A stretch of 64,000 bases of DNA from Euglena gracilis. Lineage: Eukaryota; Euglenida; Euglenophyceae; Euglenales. Each line of letters begins with the position of its first letter. The stretch's first letter is position 1. Positions 51,049 to 61,302 of this stretch are shown here, one piece after another. Location of the stretch: positions 19,206,642 to 19,270,641 of the forward strand of contig CP154954.1 of assembly GCA_039621445.1 (NCBI GenBank), read 5' to 3'. The notes below the pieces were generated by a model. That model had not been told where the DNA came from, did not search any database, and saw nothing but the letters and a program-made list of their open reading frames with translations. The position numbers and the translations under genes were made by a program.

Positions 51049-51819
51049 TTTTCAAAAAAATTTGAAATCAAGTGCAGGATTTGAAATCAAGTGCAAAAAT
51101 TCAAGAATATTTTTTGAAAACCAGCGCAGCACACTTGGGAAGGAAAACTTCCACAATTAAGGCTTGAATCAGGAGACAGAGTTTGGGTTAGACCCACTGC
51201 ACAGCACGGGGCACTCCCCCCGTCTCATCAGTTGTTCCATTTTGCACACACGAGAAGCGAACTGTTTTGTTTACCTTTGCATCTTCAGTGCTCATAATCT
51301 TTCAAAGAGAACCAATCTAGAAACACCCTACACAATTACGGCCGCATATTTTTTCTCTTCGTTTTTGTTTTCTCTCAACACACCATCACTGTAACCGCCC
51401 AGATTGTAATTTTTCCCGGTTGGATCCAGGGTGTCTCGGCCATTATTGTCAATTTTAACATGCCTTTAAGGCCAGCAATGACACCTCGGAGCGTTGGCAA
51501 CAGTTGATGTTTGGACACACATAGATGGTCATTGTCAGGAAGCCCCGCTTAGTGCCCAGCCGAAAATCGCATGAAAAAGCCCATTATAAGGCCCTTGGAG
51601 CCATCGGTGCCAGGGCGATAGCACAGCCCACACAAAAACCCATCCTCCTGCAGGGGGGAGTGCACTCTCCCCCCTCACACTTTGGGGGGTACGACCCCCC
51701 TTAAAAAGAAACCTTGGTGTGTGTCGGTGTCAGAAGCTTTTTGTTGAGGGTGGACCTGTCCTTTCTTAGTTCTGACCGACCCAAAGAGGTTTGGGGGGGG
51801 GACCACGTTTTGGCGACCG

Positions 51820-51950
51820 TGAATTGAGGGGCAGCCTGGGCGGCAGCAGGATTTCGTGCTCTCCCGGGAAGGCGCTGCAACCACCCAAATGGATGAGCTT
51901 GTTGAAGAACGCGCGGGGGATGAGGATGACGAAGAGGTGCACCGTGGGCA
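51820..51950 (-). CDS. ART catalytic exon with E-x-E (FPGEHEILLPP), copy B
   Basis: The minus strand encodes TVHLFVILIPRAFFNKLIHL then GGCSAFPGEHEILLPPRLPL. In arginine-specific ADP-ribosyltransferases the last conserved block is S-x-(F/Y)-P-x-E-x-E-(V/I)-L-(I/L)-P-P, where the second Glu is catalytic and the first (or Gln) sets acceptor choice. Here both are Glu, as in arginine-modifying enzymes. The enzyme transfers ADP-ribose from NAD+ to protein. It lies downstream of the FMPFIKALL and LYT...N..R exons on the same strand. The copy-A counterpart would lie left of the window. Confidence 0.7.
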
Positions 51951-52009
51951 TCAATTCACACTCGGGCCCTCGGGGGAGGGGGTGGGCACCTTTCCTGGGC
52001 CAAAACCCA

Positions 52010-52095
52010 CCACAGAGTTTTCTGTCGCAGGACGTCGCAAATGCACGCATGTGGGGGCCGAATGATTCACTGTGGATACTTCGTCCTTCACTTTC
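52010..52095 (-). repeat. 85-bp segment repeated in inverted orientation at 58893
   Basis: The minus strand here (GAAGGACGAAGTATCCACAG, TGAATCATTCGG, CCTGCGACAGAAAA) is about 80% identical to the plus strand at 58893-58977. Translations KDEVSTVNHSA and KDEISSVNHSA both stay open. It sits directly 5' of the ART exon; either an exon piece or a dispersed repeat. Confidence 0.5.
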
Positions 52096-52097
52096 AA

Positions 52098-52884
52098 GCA
52101 CCTATAGTTGACCCTAGATTTTTGCCATTTTCGGCCATTTTTTCCTATAGGGGTAAAATTACCTTAAAACCCTTTCATACCAACAATGCAGTAGGGAAAC
52201 TAAATAGTGGGACACGAATTTTGTGGGTCATACCCAACCCCCAGCTCCAAAGCCTCTGCCAGGCCATGGAATGTGGTGATGGTGTGTGCACACTGGCATG
52301 GCCCCAGCCTGCTCCGCTGCAGCACACTGTGATAAATTTAGGCCAACCCTATGCGAGCAGGTCTTTTCCATTTTCTTACCCTTTTGAACTCGAAGCTAAC
52401 CCAGCCGTAGGTAAGGGGACGAGGCGGCTCACACTGCAGTGAGTGGCATTTGGACCCCAACTTTGAACAATGCAAGTTGGCAATCCCTGTCAACGTGGAC
52501 TGATGGTGCGATGGCCTCGACATGCCGACCAATTTGGGCAAAAGGAGGCCAAAAATGGTAGTTTCGCCCAAATTGGTCGTCATGTCGAGGCCATCGCCCC
52601 ATCAGCCCACGTTGACATGGGTTGTTTACTTGCATTGTTCAAAGTTGGGGTCCCCTTACCTGAGGCTGGGTTTGCTTTTGCAATCCCAAAAAGGTCGGAA
52701 AATGGAAATACCTGCTCGCATAGGGTTGGACTGAATTTTGCACAGGTTGCTGCAGCAGATCTGGCTGGGGAACTGCTGCGTTCGACAATTTTCGACCATT
52801 TTCGGCCATTTTCGGGACCCCCACCTGTAGAGCCCAAAATTTCATTTCGGCCATTTTCGGCCATTTTTACTGTAGGTGCTTGTT
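52098..52884. mobile_element. Fold-back element of about 790 bp
   Basis: Ends CACCTATAG and CTGTAGGTG. The arms, about 350 bp each, are inverted copies: CCAACCCTATGCGAGCAGG, GACCCCAACTTTGAACAATG, GATGGCCTCGACATG and CCAATTTGGGC each occur once per strand. The spacer near 52540 is short. CGGCCATTTT words recur. No coding capacity. It would fold into a long hairpin. Confidence 0.85.
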
Positions 52885-53280
52885 AACTTTTCAAGGTGGA
52901 TTGTCGCAAACAACTTTGCGTTTGAAAGCCACCAACCCACATGCACTCACCCATCCAAAGCCAGCCGAAATTGGCCTAAAATCCTCAAAATCAATCACAA
53001 CCCTGCCTGGTTGGGACTAAAGTACCTGTGGGTTGGTGGGCAAGCCGCAAACCGGGGGGGAGGGGTCCACCTGCCCAAACCCACCCAGCCACTCTCGAAA
53101 TTCCACTCACCCATCCCCCATGGGGGGTCACGCAGGGATTGAGTGAATGGATGGCCCCGAAGGTCGGGTTGCCATCCTGGAGGCTGGTGGAGGTGAACCC
53201 TGACCAGACAAACTGCTTCAACCCCAGGGACTCCGGCGGGCACTGCGGCGATGGGATGGTTTCGTGTGCACTGTGTGTAT

Positions 53281-53400
53281 CTACCCCCCCCCCCCGGGAA
53301 ACTGTCACCTGACAGGTTGGCCAGTAATGGGGACCCTGACAGTTTCCCGGACGGGACCCTGACAGGCTCTCGGGCATGACAGTTTCCCGGGGGGGGGGGT
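53281..53400. mobile_element. Family-1 fold-back element, short copy 4
   Basis: CTACC, C-run, GGGAAACTGTCACCTGACAG at the left; GCATGACAGTTTCCC, G-run at the right; 120 bp. Flanked by GTAT / (G)TATA, a possible short target duplication. Confidence 0.8.
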
Positions 53401-55535
53401 ATAGAATGCTGATGAATGCACCGGAAAAAAGGGCTGCAAAGGGCAATTGTGGGAGTGGGCGGTTCCCGCAATTGCGCAATTGGTTCTTCTGCACAAAGGA
53501 AATGGTCCATTCAAATTATGGATTTGCACAATTGTGTGGTTATCAATAATTGTACATGAGCAATTAGAAGGATTTTTGTGTTCAAAGGCTGGGACACTTT
53601 TAGTTTGGGTGGAAATGGTCTGTTTCCACTCAACAAATCTTTCTAAAGTCAAAATTTATGGGTATGATGAATACATTTTGCAAATCTAGGTGCCGGTTAT
53701 TGGTGCTGCAAAAAAAAACGGTGCTTTGTGACTTCGCCCACCAAATCAATGCCCCCCAATTTTGGGGCCCAAATTTTGTCCCGAAAATGTGGGTACAAAT
53801 CTTAATATCTGACAAAAAATTATGGAAAAAATCGACGTTTCTGGATCATCTGCCGTCCAAAAAAAAAAGCAAAATTTCAATAGAAAGTGCAATAAATGAC
53901 CCCAAAAGGGTTCTTGGTTGCTATTTTGGGTCCTATGGGAGTTGGAAAATTTTCGAAAAAAATTAAGCAGCTGTTACACTCCCAAACATCACCTCCCTCA
54001 GGACGGGACTTTGGGAGAAAAAAATAATACCCCGCAGGGTATTATTTGGGGTGCAACCACAGTTTCTCGACATTGATTGTCCAGCTTCCACCAGACTGGC
54101 TTTGAAAGCTCTTGGTTGGTTTTGAATTGGTTTCTTTGTGCAAATGCGCAAAATGTTCCTACATGCAATTGTGCAAAGGCGAACGTGTTGGGGTCAACAA
54201 GTGTCAACATAAGGGGAGTGATGTGGCCCAGAACTTAACTACATTGTGGTGGAAATCCTTCTGTGCTCTTTATGCCTTCACCTACCACAATTTTCAGAGT
54301 CATACACCAGTCTTTTTCCTCCCATAATATTTTTGCGTGTGGAAGCCAGGCTTCGTTCAAGATCCCCGGGGAAGGGGTCCCCCCTTGGGAGAATGGGGGG
54401 TTCACTTATCCTGGGTATTTTCCTGTGTCAAACTGGGGGCAACAAATCAAGCTGCATTTGTCTGAAGACAGTTTCAGGGGGTAAGCTGTTTTCTTGTTCC
54501 TTTTCACGCATTTGTGCAAAGGAACCTGAGCAATTTTTTTTTTCAATGCCGGTTGGACACCGGCACTCTGTGTGTGGGCCGTCACCATTTTTGCGGGGCT
54601 GAACCGCAAAGGAAAGGCCAAATTCGATGTTCTTGAACTTCCAAGTCATCCAGTGCAAAGGGAGGAGACAGGTCCGGATAAGACAGGTCAGTGGGTACAG
54701 AATGCTGAAGAGAGTTTCCTGGGCAGTTGGCGGTTAAAAGGAAAAAAATTGACAAAGGTGACACAAAAAAAAAACAGAAATGAATTTTTTCAGAAATTTG
54801 TAAGCAGCAAAATTGCCTTGATTTCCAAAAAATTTTGGAGACAGGGCAGGGGGTACAGGGGGGGGGGGGCATCCCTATGGGGTTAGGGTTAGCAGTTGAG
54901 GACATTTTGCCGAGGGGGGGGGTAGGTAAATGTGAGATCAGCCGCCTAAAGGAAAGATGGGAAACACAGAGGACACAAAGCAGTTGTTTTTTTTTTTCAC
55001 CAATGAAAAAGAACATTAAACACAGATAATTGTTGTGTTGCATTGAAATTCCACGGATTGAAGCATGGTGGTATTTGGCATTGGTATTGGGGCATTGAGG
55101 TTGTATTTTGCTGGGTTTGTTGTGGTTGGATGTAAAGGTGGTTGGGTTGTTGTGTGGGGTTGGGTTGGTTGGGGTGGGGGTTCCCTGGAAACTCGAACCC
55201 AGTTAGGGAGTGTATTTTGCTGTTGAGGTTTTGTAGTTTTACGTCAGGTGTACTTTTGCCGAGAAAGAACTTTCTGAAGCGAGAAAGTTCTTGGTGGATT
55301 ATCTGGACAATTACGGCTGTGTATCAATTCCGGAATCCCTGGCCTTCTCCACATACAGCTGCAGTTGGCTGGGCTGTAGAGTGGTACGGCGGTACAGCGT
55401 GACAGACTGGTCAGAAGGTTGCAATAATTTGCTCAGTAGCAGATCGCAACTTGGACTTTGGTGGCAAAATAGAGAACTGTCGACGATACACCATCCAGAT
55501 GTGTTTGAAACATTTTGTATGCCACACTGTTAATG
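53401..55535. other. Intron-like stretch
   Basis: AT-rich with C/G-runs (54859-54870, 54914-54922). GGGGTTAGGGTTAG at 54881. No coding island recognised on either strand. Confidence 0.5.
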
Positions 55536-55582
55536 TCAGGGTCAGGGTTAGGGTTAGGGTTAGGGTTAGGGTCAGGGTTAGG
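55536..55582. repeat. Interstitial telomere-type repeat (TTAGGG)n
   Basis: GTCAGGGTCAGGG then four to five GGGTTA units, one GGGTCA variant and GGGTTAGG. About 47 bp. Confidence 0.85.
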
Positions 55583-56599
55583 ATTATGTCATGTTTACCC
55601 TACCCCAAACCTGCCCCTAGCCCCAGTCAGAACAATCACCCAACTCCTATCCAAACCCTAACTCTACCCAGGCGGCTGGGATGTCAGCGCCATTCCTTGC
55701 AGCAAACACCCCCCCCAAGCGGCGCCCTGAACCACCTTCCTGGGCATGAATATTCAACATGTGCAAAAGCTCCGCTTCCTCCTGGCTTTCCCACCCCCTG
55801 AAATTCAGGCTGCTTGGTGTTCAGGTTATGACTGGATATGATATGTTGTGGCTGCCCATCACTTCATTTTTCATTCAAAGACAACGGCTGTTTTTTGATA
55901 TTTTTTTCTTTGCTTGGGGACAATGGTATCAGGGTGTTTTTGGGACCGGCACGCCATCAACCCAACCCCCAGAACAGGGGACTTAGAGGTTGGGTGGGCA
56001 CTGTTAACCAGGTTTTTGAATAGTGCTGAGCTCTTTGTCTTTGCGGTTTTTGACTGTAAAACCGATAATGTGGCTTGGACGCTAGGCAGAGGCGGAGTTA
56101 TGGGAAGCAGTTTTGGTACGTTTTGATGCTCATTTTCGGCTCAAAAACAGTTTTTCTGGGTCCGGGGGGCAATTTTTTTCGATTTTTTTCGACTTTTTCG
56201 ACCCGTTTTTGACCCAAACTCCATGGGTCTCGGCCCAAAAACGGGGGGCGGGGGGGGGGGTTGAAAAACGCTCATGCTTCGCTCTTGCCCACGAAGGGAT
56301 AAGAGCTCAGCGACCCCCCACCTAATAGAAGCAAGGGGCCGCTAAAAGCGCAGGGTCCAAATAAAAGCGCACCCCCTGCTTTCGAAGGCCGAAAGCGGCG
56401 GTCCGCTACCAGGAAATCAACCAGGAAATCCTTACTAAGGATATCAACAAAAATCGCGCAGGCAGGGTCCAAATGGAAGCGCACCCCCGGAGGCGACGGT
56501 CCACTGTAAATGCACCTTTCTATTAGGGGGCTAGGGGTTAGATGGGTGTATCCCCTATCTTTACCAAACAACGCCAAATCCTAACATCATTTGAATGAA
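55583..56599. other. Intron-like stretch
   Basis: GACCCGTTTTTGACCC-type words near 56190 and a G-run at 56247. No coding island recognised. Confidence 0.5.
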
Positions 56600-56700
56600 A
56601 CGTACTCCACCCGTCAGTGTTCATAAAGGCCTTCAGAACAGCAAAGCCCAAGGTTGTGCATCGTGGCATTTCTGACACAGATGCTCTTTTGACGTCTGAG
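56600..56700 (-). CDS. Conserved island 10, copy B (frame uncertain)
   Basis: Partner of 240-312. On the minus strand a possible acceptor TGTGTCAG precedes AATGCCACGATGC. Candidate frame: MPRCTTLGFAVLKAFMNTDG, open from 56738 to 56538. It lies between the FMPFIKALL exon and the ART E-x-E exon, where an ART gene should encode the S-T-S region, but I do not see that motif. Confidence 0.4.
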
Positions 56701-56836
56701 CCCAAGTTTGAAAAACAAAACCATTTCCAGGAGACCAAGTGCTGGTGTTGAGTCCAAATCCGAAGGTTATTTCAGTGCATATGAAATCGTTTGGCGTTTA
56801 CAGGAGGAGCCGGCGAGAGCATCCGGTGGTCCCCAC

Positions 56837-56888
56837 CAGCAGCGCCTTGATAAAAGGCATGAAGTAGGTGAGGTCCTCCTCCTTGTCT
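56837..56888 (-). CDS. ART-fold exon (FMPFIKALL), copy B
   Basis: The minus-strand exon starts after AATGCCAG and may end before GTGGGG. It encodes DKEEDLTYFMPFIKALL. Paralogue of 750-801. In ART enzymes this helix packs between the N-terminal helix and the NAD-binding strands. Similarity to copy A continues about 20 bases past the GTGGGG, so the true donor could be further on. Confidence 0.55.
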
Positions 56889-57150
56889 CTGGCATTGGGT
56901 GTTTATCGCTGATTGCACAACCACTGTCCGCGGATCTGTGCTGTCCTGACACTTTCCCATATGTCCTCTCCTTGAACGCCATTGCCTTTAGTGTTCATTG
57001 GGCTTGGGAGGCGTACTGCCTTCTCACCTTGGTATTTGTCCTGCCGCTGTCAACCTTTGTATTTTGCTGCAAGCGATGGATGTGACACAGGAATGTAATG
57101 ATCGGAGAAGAACATGGACACGGGCGTTTGCTGTTATCAGACGATCTTAC

Positions 57151-57270
57151 CAGTACGCTTAGTCAGCCAATGTTCTTCCCGGCAGGCTTTGTTGCACTCC
57201 TGGTACACCCAAGTGTCCACGGTGTAGAGCCACAACAGGGCCTTCGTGATTTGGTTGGGGTCGTCTTTGA
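57151..57270 (-). CDS. ART-fold exon (LYT...YQECNKACRE), copy B
   Basis: A 120-bp minus-strand exon with both borders clear: acceptor CTTGGCAG|TC and donor G|GTAAGA. It encodes KDDPNQITKALLWLYTVDTW then VYQECNKACREEHWLTKRT. L-Y-T-x-x-x-W-x-Y-x-x-x-N-x-A-x-R is the N-terminal signature of ART-family mono-ADP-ribosyltransferases. Paralogue of 1575-1688. The best-defined exon in copy B. Confidence 0.75.
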
Positions 57271-57869
57271 CTGCCAAGCAAGGCACAGTGGAGGGAACCA
57301 GGTCAAAAGATGCAACAGAATGGACATGTTGAATGCCGTTAACATAAAAAACGAAACAAAAATGCACCTGGAAACTAAATATAAAGGCTATTTTGAATCA
57401 TTTAGAAAGGAAATCATTAAAATACTGTGCGGCTTTTGTTGTTTGATCCTCCAATGAGACACCCAAAAAACACCTGTTCCAGGCAGTATGGGAATGTATG
57501 TTGTCCCACAAGCCACCGGACGCCCCTACATACCCACCATCATACCAAGAATTTTTCTAGGACCGGAGGGCAGCATATCAAGGTTTTTTTTTGAGGCTGG
57601 GGTGGAAGGGAGTTCCCCACACTCACCAGGGCTCACCCCCTTCCCCTCCTGAAGGGCAGAGGGAGGGTCCAGGGGGGATCAATTTAGGGGCAAAAAAAGT
57701 CAAAAATGGCCAAACCCCGGGGGACCCACAAAGCAAAGCCCTTGGTGTACCCCCGAGGTTCCAGTTGCCCCCCCCACCCTCCCCCCCACCGTTGTCCACC
57801 GGTCCTCTAGGGTGCTGCCCAGGAAATGGCTAGCCGTTTCAGTTTCAGCGTGGCAGCCCTGCCTGGGGT

Positions 57870-57949
57870 ATGCAATTGCATGCGATTGCTGAAGGCGTCG
57901 ATGTCGAGGGGCTCCAGCCCTTTCCGGTCGCCGTACTCCGGAGCCAGGG
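57870..57949 (-). CDS. Exon TALAPEYG...DIDAFSNRM, copy B
   Basis: Starts after GCGCACAG|CC. Encodes ALAPEYGDRKGLEPLDIDAF then SNRMQLHTP. Paralogue of 2105-2191. The 3' border is unclear: no GT follows closely, though CAGGCAGGG could be a GC donor. An intron with a G-run and C-run (57970-57990) precedes it. Confidence 0.6.
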
Positions 57950-58245
57950 CTGTGCGCTGGGCTGGGATGGGGGGGGGGGGCGCCCCCCCCCAGCACCGTG
58001 CAAAGCACCGACGCTGAAAGAAACCAATGACCTAATAAAATAATAAAATAATAAAATAAAATAAAATAATAAAATAAAATAATATAATAATAGTACAAAA
58101 TAATATTTAAAAAAAATAACAATATGTGGGAAAAAAGGGGGGGAAGCAACGGGGTGGGAGATGGCAGGCCCCCCTGCCAACCCCCGCGCAGAGCCGAGGT
58201 GGGGTTGGCACCGCCTGTTTCTTCAGCCTTGTGCCAGTCGCACAC

Positions 58246-58330
58246 CGCTGCGCCACAAACTCAGGAAGATGTCGTTCCCGGTGCAGCGGGCAGAGTGAAT
58301 GAGTTCGAGGAAATTGGGCCCCGGCTGGAG
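58246..58330 (-). CDS. Exon NFLELIHSARCTGNDIFLSLW, copy B
   Basis: Encodes PGPNFLELIHSARCTGNDI then FLSLWRS, ending before GTGTGC. Paralogue of 2862-2940. A CAG stands just upstream (GCTCCAG) as a possible acceptor. Family unknown. Confidence 0.6.
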
Positions 58331-58539
58331 CATGGCAGCGGAGACCCAACGAGTGGCAGTGACATACCGGCAAACAGGAGGAAATGAATGGACCACTTCA
58401 TTCAACCAAAGACATGCCAAAAGCATTTGTAAAAACAGATGTGTATTTGTTGTACATGGCGTTAACGGTGAAAATCTGCTTTTCACCCTTTGTGGTGTTG
58501 CACCTGAACCGATGCATGGAGCCGCACACAGTGTTTGTG

Positions 58540-58675
58540 CACGGGGGCTCCGGGGGAACGTCGGGGACTCCCGGTGCCGCTGTGGCCGGGGGTGGGGGTG
58601 GCTGTGGCCAGGTCCGCCGACCGTCCCTCCGGCGGGGGAATCCTGGAGGCGTTTCAATAGCAAAGCCAGGAGCAC
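58540..58675 (-). CDS. Exon KRLQDSPAGG...RHRESPTF, copy B
   Basis: Encodes LLLKRLQDSPAGGTVGGPG, a His/Pro stretch, then RHRESPTFPRSPR. Paralogue of 4855-5000 and in the same frame. High GC. The spacer diverges most, as expected for a disordered linker. Confidence 0.5.
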
Positions 58676-58892
58676 CAAGGGCAGACAGGTAGAAGTTGAA
58701 CATCCACCATACACACACATTCACACACAGATGCACACACACACAACACGCAACAAACACGCACACAATTTCGTGTGCGTGTTTGTTGTTGACCCTTACA
58801 AACAACCATTTTGGAGACATTTTCCAAACAAGACAAACTCCAGATGGGTCAGAAATGTTTTGTTTCTAAAGTTGTCTGCAATCCGCCTTGAA

Positions 58893-59232
58893 AAGTGAAG
58901 GACGAAATATCCTCAGTGAATCATTCGGCGACAACATCCGTGCAACTGCGATGCCCTGCGACAGAAAATTTGTCCAAAAAAAACTCAGAAAATCTGGTCC
59001 AAGCCATCGACAGTTTTCGGGTTCTGTGCTTCACAATGGGAAACCATCAAAAATGTCTGGAACTATTATTAAAGGCATATTAAAGGCAGAACGGTCCAAT
59101 TTCACAAAAGGAAACGAACGTTGGATGTGCAATAAATTTCAAATTGATGCGGACTCTCCATTGGATCGGTTTTTGGTTTCAATAAAAGAGGTAAAGATAA
59201 AAGACATTACACCCATGGACGAAGGCGCCTAA
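58893..59232 (+). other. Inverted 85-bp repeat partner and open frame
   Basis: 58893-58977 matches the minus strand of 52010-52095. A plus-strand frame stays open to 59232 (KGILKAERSNFTKGNERWMC), 114 codons from the ATG at 58891. Protein-like composition, but opposite to the surrounding exons and unrecognised. Confidence 0.3.
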
Positions 59233-59342
59233 AATGAATAGTTAGTAACATTGACACATGTCCTCACACAATTTGAAATGAAGCGGACACAATTAATTTT
59301 AGACAAGACCTTGCACAAATTGTAGAGGCTCCTGGATAAAAC

Positions 59343-59432
59343 AGCGTGTGGTTCCAACACATCAAGGCGCAGAAGGTCTTCTTTATTGGCCAGAGACAAT
59401 GCCTGAAGTGAGTTATATCCCAGTCAGGGCAA
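59343..59432 (-). CDS. Armadillo-like exon (YNSLQALSLANKEDLL), copy B
   Basis: Encodes YNSLQALSLANKEDLLRLD then VLEPHAVLS. Paralogue of 6435-6525; the two differ mainly at variable helix positions. The assignment to the Armadillo/HEAT class is by pattern. Located between the A/L-rich helix exon (60.3 kb) and the basic exon (58.6 kb). Confidence 0.55.
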
Positions 59433-59467
59433 AGGGGTAAAAAGTGTCTGTTCGTGTGGGCACAAAA

Positions 59468-59498
59468 ACACAATCACAATCACAATCACAATCACAAG
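59468..59498. repeat. (ACAATC)n repeat
   Basis: Five CACAAT units; short microsatellite. Confidence 0.85.
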
Positions 59499-59514
59499 GG
59501 GGGCAGGGCAAAAC

Positions 59515-60130
59515 GGGAAGACCTGGTGGGGGGTGGTCGACCCCCCCACCACAGCATTTTCACCAATTTTGGGAAAATGGAGACGTTGGACGGGGAAAAT
59601 TTTGAATTTTTTTGAAAAATGAACCCAAAACACATGATTTTTTGATGGAAAACCACATTTTCCACAAAAAAATGTCAAAAATTTCAGGGTTAAAAACTGG
59701 CAGCTTTTAGGAGGGGGGTGAAAAAAACGAAGCTCAAAAAAATTGGACCAAATCCTGGCAAAGTCGAATTTTACTGAAATTTTTTCTCTTTGATTTTTTT
59801 TTGATTTTCAATGGCATTTTTTTTGCTTCACCAACCTCTCAAAATAAAGATTTGGAGAACATAATGAAAAATTGGAAGATGTGAAAAAATGGGGTTTTGG
59901 GGGTTTTTGGAGGGACCCCCTACATGGGTTCCAAAATGGGACAAAAAAAAACACCCTGCGCCGAAAGCGGGGGAAAGTTTTTTCGGGCTCAAAAATTGGT
60001 CCACCAGGACAAAGGGAAGGGAGGGGTGGTCGACCCCCCACCCACCATGCAGGGGTGGGGGGGGGTCGACCCCTCCCACCACCCTGGCTGTTTGGCCGAT
60101 TCCTGTTCTGCCCTGGGGGGGGGGGGGCTT
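59515..60130. repeat. Family-5 repeats and A/G-rich intron
   Basis: GGTGGTCGACCCCCCCACCA at 59524 and GGTGGTCGACCCCCCACCCA at 60026, with G-run GGTCGACCCCTCCCACC at 60063. The two outer units are direct, so this may be two insertions. No coding island. Confidence 0.5.
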
Positions 60131-60284
60131 TGGGAAAACACCGAAAATTGATTGGAACCTTGGCACCTTGCCAGGTCTAAAGGCCGCTGCAGCCACAGGA
60201 TACCCACCCACACAAAATGCTTCCTGGAACCCCATTCCACAGCCGCGATTTGTCAGTATTTGTGGTTCCACAGAGAAATTCAAG

Positions 60285-60399
60285 GTAAGAATGCACTACT
60301 GTGCCCTGGACCAGCTTGAGCCAGGCGAGCGGCGTACGGGGACAAATGCAGTTCCGCCAGGAGGGCCTCCAATTCAGCCTGGGCCAGTGCGTTGGACAT
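60285..60399 (-). CDS. A/L-rich helix exon, copy B
   Basis: Encodes MSNALAQAELEALLAELHLS then PYAARLAQAG. A strongly helical, acidic segment. The Met at 60399 could be a start codon, but exons with matching context lie further 5' (MIB/HERC2 at 63.7 kb), so an internal exon is more likely. No copy-A counterpart found. Confidence 0.45.
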
Positions 60400-60554
60400 C
60401 GTAGGGGAGGTGACGTGTGAAGCAGATGAATCTCCCCAATGACATTTGGGTCCTTTGGCGTTTTTTCTTTTTCGGTCACCTGTTTCGATTTCATTTATAT
60501 CGTAACACTCTTCTTCGATTGTCATTTTACGGGCGATGCTGGGGTCAGGGATTT

Positions 60555-60962
60555 CCACCAGTTCGTGCTAGGCAGCCTGAACTCCGGTTCGTGATTGTTC
60601 GGGATTGTCCGTGCTTCCAAAGAGACCACCCAGTTTTCTGTTTTCCTTGGCAAAATAGGTGATCCCTCTTGTACTTTGGCTTCTTGTGGCGCTTTTAATC
60701 TAACTGGGAACCCGACACCAAAGGACAAAAATACACTTTTGAAAAAACCTGAGTAGCACGCTTTTGAGGGGTGATTTTGCCACCTCCTCTCTTCCATGAT
60801 CTTTTCTCTTTGGTTGATTGAACAACACCGTCATTTCTCAGAAGAAGCCATTTCTGCAAGGGTGACGAAAAAATCCGGTTCGTGATTGTTCGTGATTTTG
60901 CCAAAGTCCCAAGTTCGTGCTGGTTCGTGATTGTTCGTGATTGTTCGTGACACGAACCGGTG
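60555..60962. repeat. GGTTCGTGATT repeats
   Basis: GTTCGTGATTGTTCGTGATT-like units at 60590-60620 and 60878-60960, plus CAGTTCGTGCT. The rest of the interval is unremarkable. Confidence 0.6.
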
Positions 60963-60990
60963 AAAAACCCTGCTGGGGGTCACCTGAGCT

Positions 60991-61302
60991 GTGCATCCCA
61001 CTGCCGCTATTTACCAAATAATCACAAGATCTTTCACTTTTTTCCCCACAACACCCCCTCCAAATCAACCCTGTCCTATTTGCTTCAGAGGTGAAATGAT
61101 GGGGGGAAAAATTCCCTTCCCATTCACCAGGTGCTTTGACAAAGGGGGAGATATTTGTGCATGTTGCGTGGAGCGGGTACAGTGGAATGCGCAAACCACA
61201 GATGCTCACAATTTTCGACGCTGGGGAGTTCCTGGCCTTTCTGAGAATCTCTCCAAAAAGCTTAGCAATCCTTTGAAGCTAGATTTGATGAGACATTGGT
61301 GA
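60991..61302 (+). CDS. Plus-strand frame with a Cys-pair cluster
   Basis: An open frame of 103 codons containing NQPCPICFRGEMMGGKIPF, RCFDKGGDICACCVERVQW, then FRRWGVPGLSENLSKKLSNP. C-x2-C...C-x6-C-x-C-C could be a zinc-binding (RING-like) element, but spacing does not fit a canonical RING. The track start is not ATG. It is on the strand opposite to copy B, inside its intron. Confidence 0.3.
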   Translation: MHPTAAIYQIITRSFTFFPTTPPPNQPCPICFRGEMMGGKIPFPFTRCFDKGGDICACCVERVQWNAQTTDAHNFRRWGVPGLSENLSKKLSNPLKLDLMRHW

